Part shown: piece by piece, positions 33,517-35,720 of the stretch
Layout: each line of letters opens with the position of its first letter
How positions within the stretch are numbered: the first letter of the stretch is position 1
Source of the DNA: Schleiferiaceae bacterium
GTDB lineage: Bacteria; Bacteroidota; Bacteroidia; Flavobacteriales; Schleiferiaceae
NCBI GenBank assembly: GCA_022565875.1
Contig: JAIULY010000010.1
Coordinates: 1-35,720, forward strand
DNA length: 35,720 bases
Direction of reading: 5' to 3'
Program-made: the position numbers and the translations under genes
The notes under the pieces: model-generated
What the model saw: only the letters and a program-made list of their open reading frames with translations
Database searches by the model: none
What the model was told of the DNA's origin: nothing

Positions 33517-35298
33517 ATGAAGAAAGCAAATGCGGAAAAAGGTCCGAAGCTCAGTTGGAAAGGGCTTCGGAATTTAGTTCAGTTATACACCTACATCAAG
33601 CCCTATCGCGTCCAATTTGCTTTAGGGCTTCTCTTTTTAATGTTGTCTTCCCTTTCCAACCTCGCCTTTCCAAAGCTCATCGGCGACCTAGTGAACGGGG
33701 CTCAGGTAGAAGATATCTCAGCTGCCATTGGTGCTACAGCAACATTGCTCGTTATTATTCTCATTGCTCAATCTGTGTTCTCTTATTTTCGGGTGGTGTT
33801 GTTTGTCAATGTTGCCGAGCGTTCCTTAGCGGCACTCCGTCAGGATGTTTACAAACACTTGATTCAACTGCCCATGAGTTTCTTTTCGCAGAAACGCGTT
33901 GGGGAATTGAACAGTCGAATTTCAGCCGATGTGACTGTATTACAAGATACCTTTACCACCACGTTAGCCGAATTTTTGCGCCAAATGATCATTATCATCG
34001 GGGGTATTGCGCTATTGAGCATTACCTCAGGGAAACTTACCTTATTTATGTTGGCGATTTTGCCTCCCATTATGATTGTTGCGGTAATTTTTGGGAAATT
34101 TATCCGAAAGTATTCCAAAACCGTGCAAGATGAAGTGGCGCAATCCAACACCATTGTTGAAGAAACCCTGCAAGGCATTCAAAGTGTAAAAGCCTATGCC
34201 AACGAATGGTTTGAAGTGGACCGTTACAAGACAAAAACAGATAAGGTTGCCGATATTGCTGTAAAGGGTGGGAAGTATCGAGCGGCATTTAGTGCGTTTG
34301 TCATATTGGGCATTTTTGGTGCCATTATCGCTGTGTTTTGGCGTGGCGCCTTGTTGATTGGCGAAGGGCAATTACAAAGTGGTGACCTCATCAGTTTTAT
34401 GTTGTATTCTGTGTTTATCGGCGGATCTATTGGTGGTTTGGCAGATATCTATGCACGACTGCAAAAAGCCGTGGGTGCCACAGAGGAGTTATTGAAAATA
34501 ATAGAAGAACCCAAAGAACCAGAGTTATCCGTTACAAGTGCTGTCTATCCTGACCCAGTTAAAGGTAAAATCCGCTTTGATAACCTACAGTTTGCCTATC
34601 CATCGCGTCCCGACCAACAGGTGTTAAACAATTTATCGTTGACAATCAACCGAGGCGAACAAGTGGCCATTATTGGTCCATCTGGTTCTGGCAAGACTAC
34701 CATCACCAATTTACTGTTGCGCTTTTATGAACCGACATCTGGTGTGTTGTTTTTTGATGAAAAACCTGCATCAGCTTACAATTTAACCGCCTTGCGCAGT
34801 CAAATGGCCTTGGTGCCTCAGGATATTTTGCTCTTTGGGGGGACGATAAGAGAGAATATAGCCTACGGCAAACCAGGAGCTTCTGATGCAGAAATCCGTG
34901 CCGCAGCCGAACAGGCCAATGCACATGAGTTTATAGCAGCGTTTACTGAAGGATACGACACGCTGGTAGGCGAACGCGGCATTCAACTCTCTGGCGGTCA
35001 AAGACAACGAATAGCCATAGCTAGGGCTGTATTGAAAGACCCCGCCATTCTTATTCTTGACGAAGCTACATCCGCGTTGGATTCAGCATCCGAAAAATTG
35101 GTGCAAGACGCTTTGGACAAGCTCATGCAAAACCGCACTTCTATTGTTATCGCCCACCGACTTTCTACCATCAAAAATGCCGACCAAATTGTGGTGTTGA
35201 AAGATGGAAATATTGTAGAAATAGGCAATCACGCCGACCTAATGGAACGCGAAGAGGGACTATATAAAAGTTATAGAAACATGCAAGTAGTTGGTTAA
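33517..35298 (+). CDS. MsbA-like ABC exporter, fused permease and ATPase
   Basis: The 593-residue half-transporter has a six-helix type IV exporter membrane domain (about 30-325) and an ATPase domain. Walker A GPSGSGKT is at 387-394, the signature LSGGQ at 491-495 and Walker B ILILDE with Asp515-Glu516, followed by the IVIAHRLSTI switch. All catalytic residues are intact. It works as a homodimer in the inner membrane, or as a heterodimer with an unseen partner. MsbA-type members flip lipid A; others export lipids or drugs, so the cargo is open. Tight coupling to the oxygenase suggests a shared surface-lipid or export role. Confidence 0.93.
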   Translation: MKKANAEKGPKLSWKGLRNLVQLYTYIKPYRVQFALGLLFLMLSSLSNLAFPKLIGDLVNGAQVEDISAAIGATATLLVIILIAQSVFSYFRVVLFVNVAERSLAALRQDVYKHLIQLPMSFFSQKRVGELNSRISADVTVLQDTFTTTLAEFLRQMIIIIGGIALLSITSGKLTLFMLAILPPIMIVAVIFGKFIRKYSKTVQDEVAQSNTIVEETLQGIQSVKAYANEWFEVDRYKTKTDKVADIAVKGGKYRAAFSAFVILGIFGAIIAVFWRGALLIGEGQLQSGDLISFMLYSVFIGGSIGGLADIYARLQKAVGATEELLKIIEEPKEPELSVTSAVYPDPVKGKIRFDNLQFAYPSRPDQQVLNNLSLTINRGEQVAIIGPSGSGKTTITNLLLRFYEPTSGVLFFDEKPASAYNLTALRSQMALVPQDILLFGGTIRENIAYGKPGASDAEIRAAAEQANAHEFIAAFTEGYDTLVGERGIQLSGGQRQRIAIARAVLKDPAILILDEATSALDSASEKLVQDALDKLMQNRTSIVIAHRLSTIKNADQIVVLKDGNIVEIGNHADLMEREEGLYKSYRNMQVVG

Positions 35299-35478
35299 CT
35301 AAGTGAAAATACTATTTTTGCTGTTAACAATGAAGCAACCAACTTCTTGAAACTAAAGCAAGTTGACAAGCCTTTTGATTAGGTTTAAAGCATGAATGCC
35401 TAGGCGTTGAAAAACTGATGTACCAATGGCCACAATTACTAAAGTATGTGTTGCATTTGGTTTTATATCAATGGGTTT

Positions 35479-35720
35479 TCAATTTTTTTCAGGTACAATA
35501 ATCAAATCCATGGGCACATCGTGGGATTCGGCTGGTAGTTGTTTCATGATTTGAAAAGGTAAAGCCACGGCAATTTTTTGCGCGGTTGAATAGTTTTTCA
35601 AGAACCGATCAAAGTAACCGGCGCCATAGCCTAGTCGGTTTTTTTGTATGTCGAATGCAAGTCCGGGAATAATGAATGTGTCAATAGGCCCGTCGTACTG
35701 TTTATCGCTACCCGGGTGAA
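35479..35720 (-). CDS. 5-formyltetrahydrofolate cyclo-ligase (5' truncated at window end)
   Basis: The minus-strand frame runs off the window edge and ends at TGA 35479-35481; about 79 residues are visible. They contain the family signature LGYGAGYFDRFL (conserved GxGxGYYDRxL), preceded by IDTFIIPGLAFD and followed by a VALPFQ strand and the C-terminal DVPMDLIIVPE. The enzyme converts 5-formyl- to 5,10-methenyltetrahydrofolate with ATP. The N-terminal half is outside the window. It converges with the ABC exporter gene over a 180-nt gap holding only weak hairpins. Confidence 0.92.
   Translation of the reverse strand, partial: HPGSDKQYDGPIDTFIIPGLAFDIQKNRLGYGAGYFDRFLKNYSTAQKIAVALPFQIMKQLPAESHDVPMDLIIVPEKN

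Noticed and set aside
33555-34133. 192-codon frame overlapping the ABC exporter
   Set aside because: It is an alternate frame of the exporter membrane domain with Cys/His/Arg-rich unnatural composition and no motif.
35338-35368. Imperfect CAACTT/AAGTTG hairpin after the ABC exporter
   Set aside because: The stem is only 6 bp with a long loop and no following T-run, too weak to call a terminator.

Overview
The window is a chromosomal segment from a Bacteroidota bacterium, most likely order Flavobacteriales (perhaps Cryomorphaceae- or Schleiferiaceae-like; I cannot go lower with confidence). The evidence is: two secreted proteins with type IX secretion (T9SS) C-terminal sorting tails; a GldI-type gliding-motility peptidyl-prolyl isomerase; DUF3276 and DUF4476 proteins; a eukaryote-like NADP isocitrate dehydrogenase; and many Bacteroidota promoters of the TAnnTTTG type just upstream of genes. 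I found no tRNA, rRNA, insertion sequence, phage gene, CRISPR array or replication origin. Most of the window is core genome.

Layout. 1-987 is the 3' part of a saccharopine dehydrogenase family gene, followed by a hairpin terminator. On the minus strand, birA and a WlbA-like nucleotide-sugar dehydrogenase form a pair, divergent from a plus-strand run: rsfS, ftsH, a LUD-domain gene, cdsA, psd and a small lipoprotein. This run combines ribosome silencing, membrane protein quality control and phosphatidylethanolamine synthesis. A small membrane protein, an RsmI-like methyltransferase and a low-molecular-weight phosphatase follow on the minus strand; the last two overlap by 4 nt. queE and a DUF3276 gene lie on the plus strand and end at a bidirectional terminator.

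11435-15061 (minus) is a folding operon: nrnA-like DHH phosphoesterase, gldI, and two tandem genes that each fuse a cyclophilin to an FKBP domain, one exported as a lipoprotein and one cytoplasmic. panB with an RluA-family pseudouridine synthase, an unknown exported protein, icd, a UbiB/ABC1 kinase and a TetR regulator follow.

21601-25419 (minus) is a tight four-gene unit. It encodes two exported proteins sharing a homologous domain reminiscent of LPP20/FlgP/FlgT families, an exported DUF4476 protein and a PlsC-type acyltransferase. This is my best candidate for a poorly described envelope system. Next on the minus strand come a glycosyltransferase, an unusually short gene coupled to it (26708-26863) and the RNase P RNA gene rnpB (26891-27262).

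27427-31688 holds two T9SS cargo genes. The non-coding DNA upstream of the first contains two ~148-bp direct repeats, the second bounded by perfect 10-bp inverted repeats, and a third partial copy lies upstream of the other cargo gene. The window ends with a DUF456 membrane protein, a 2-oxoglutarate/Fe(II) oxygenase coupled to an MsbA-like ABC exporter, and the 3' end of a 5-formyltetrahydrofolate cyclo-ligase gene on the minus strand.

Start codons were revised wherever a TTG or GTG candidate start overlaps a TAnnTTTG promoter box or a better ATG follows. All family assignments come from reading motifs by eye; no database search was run.
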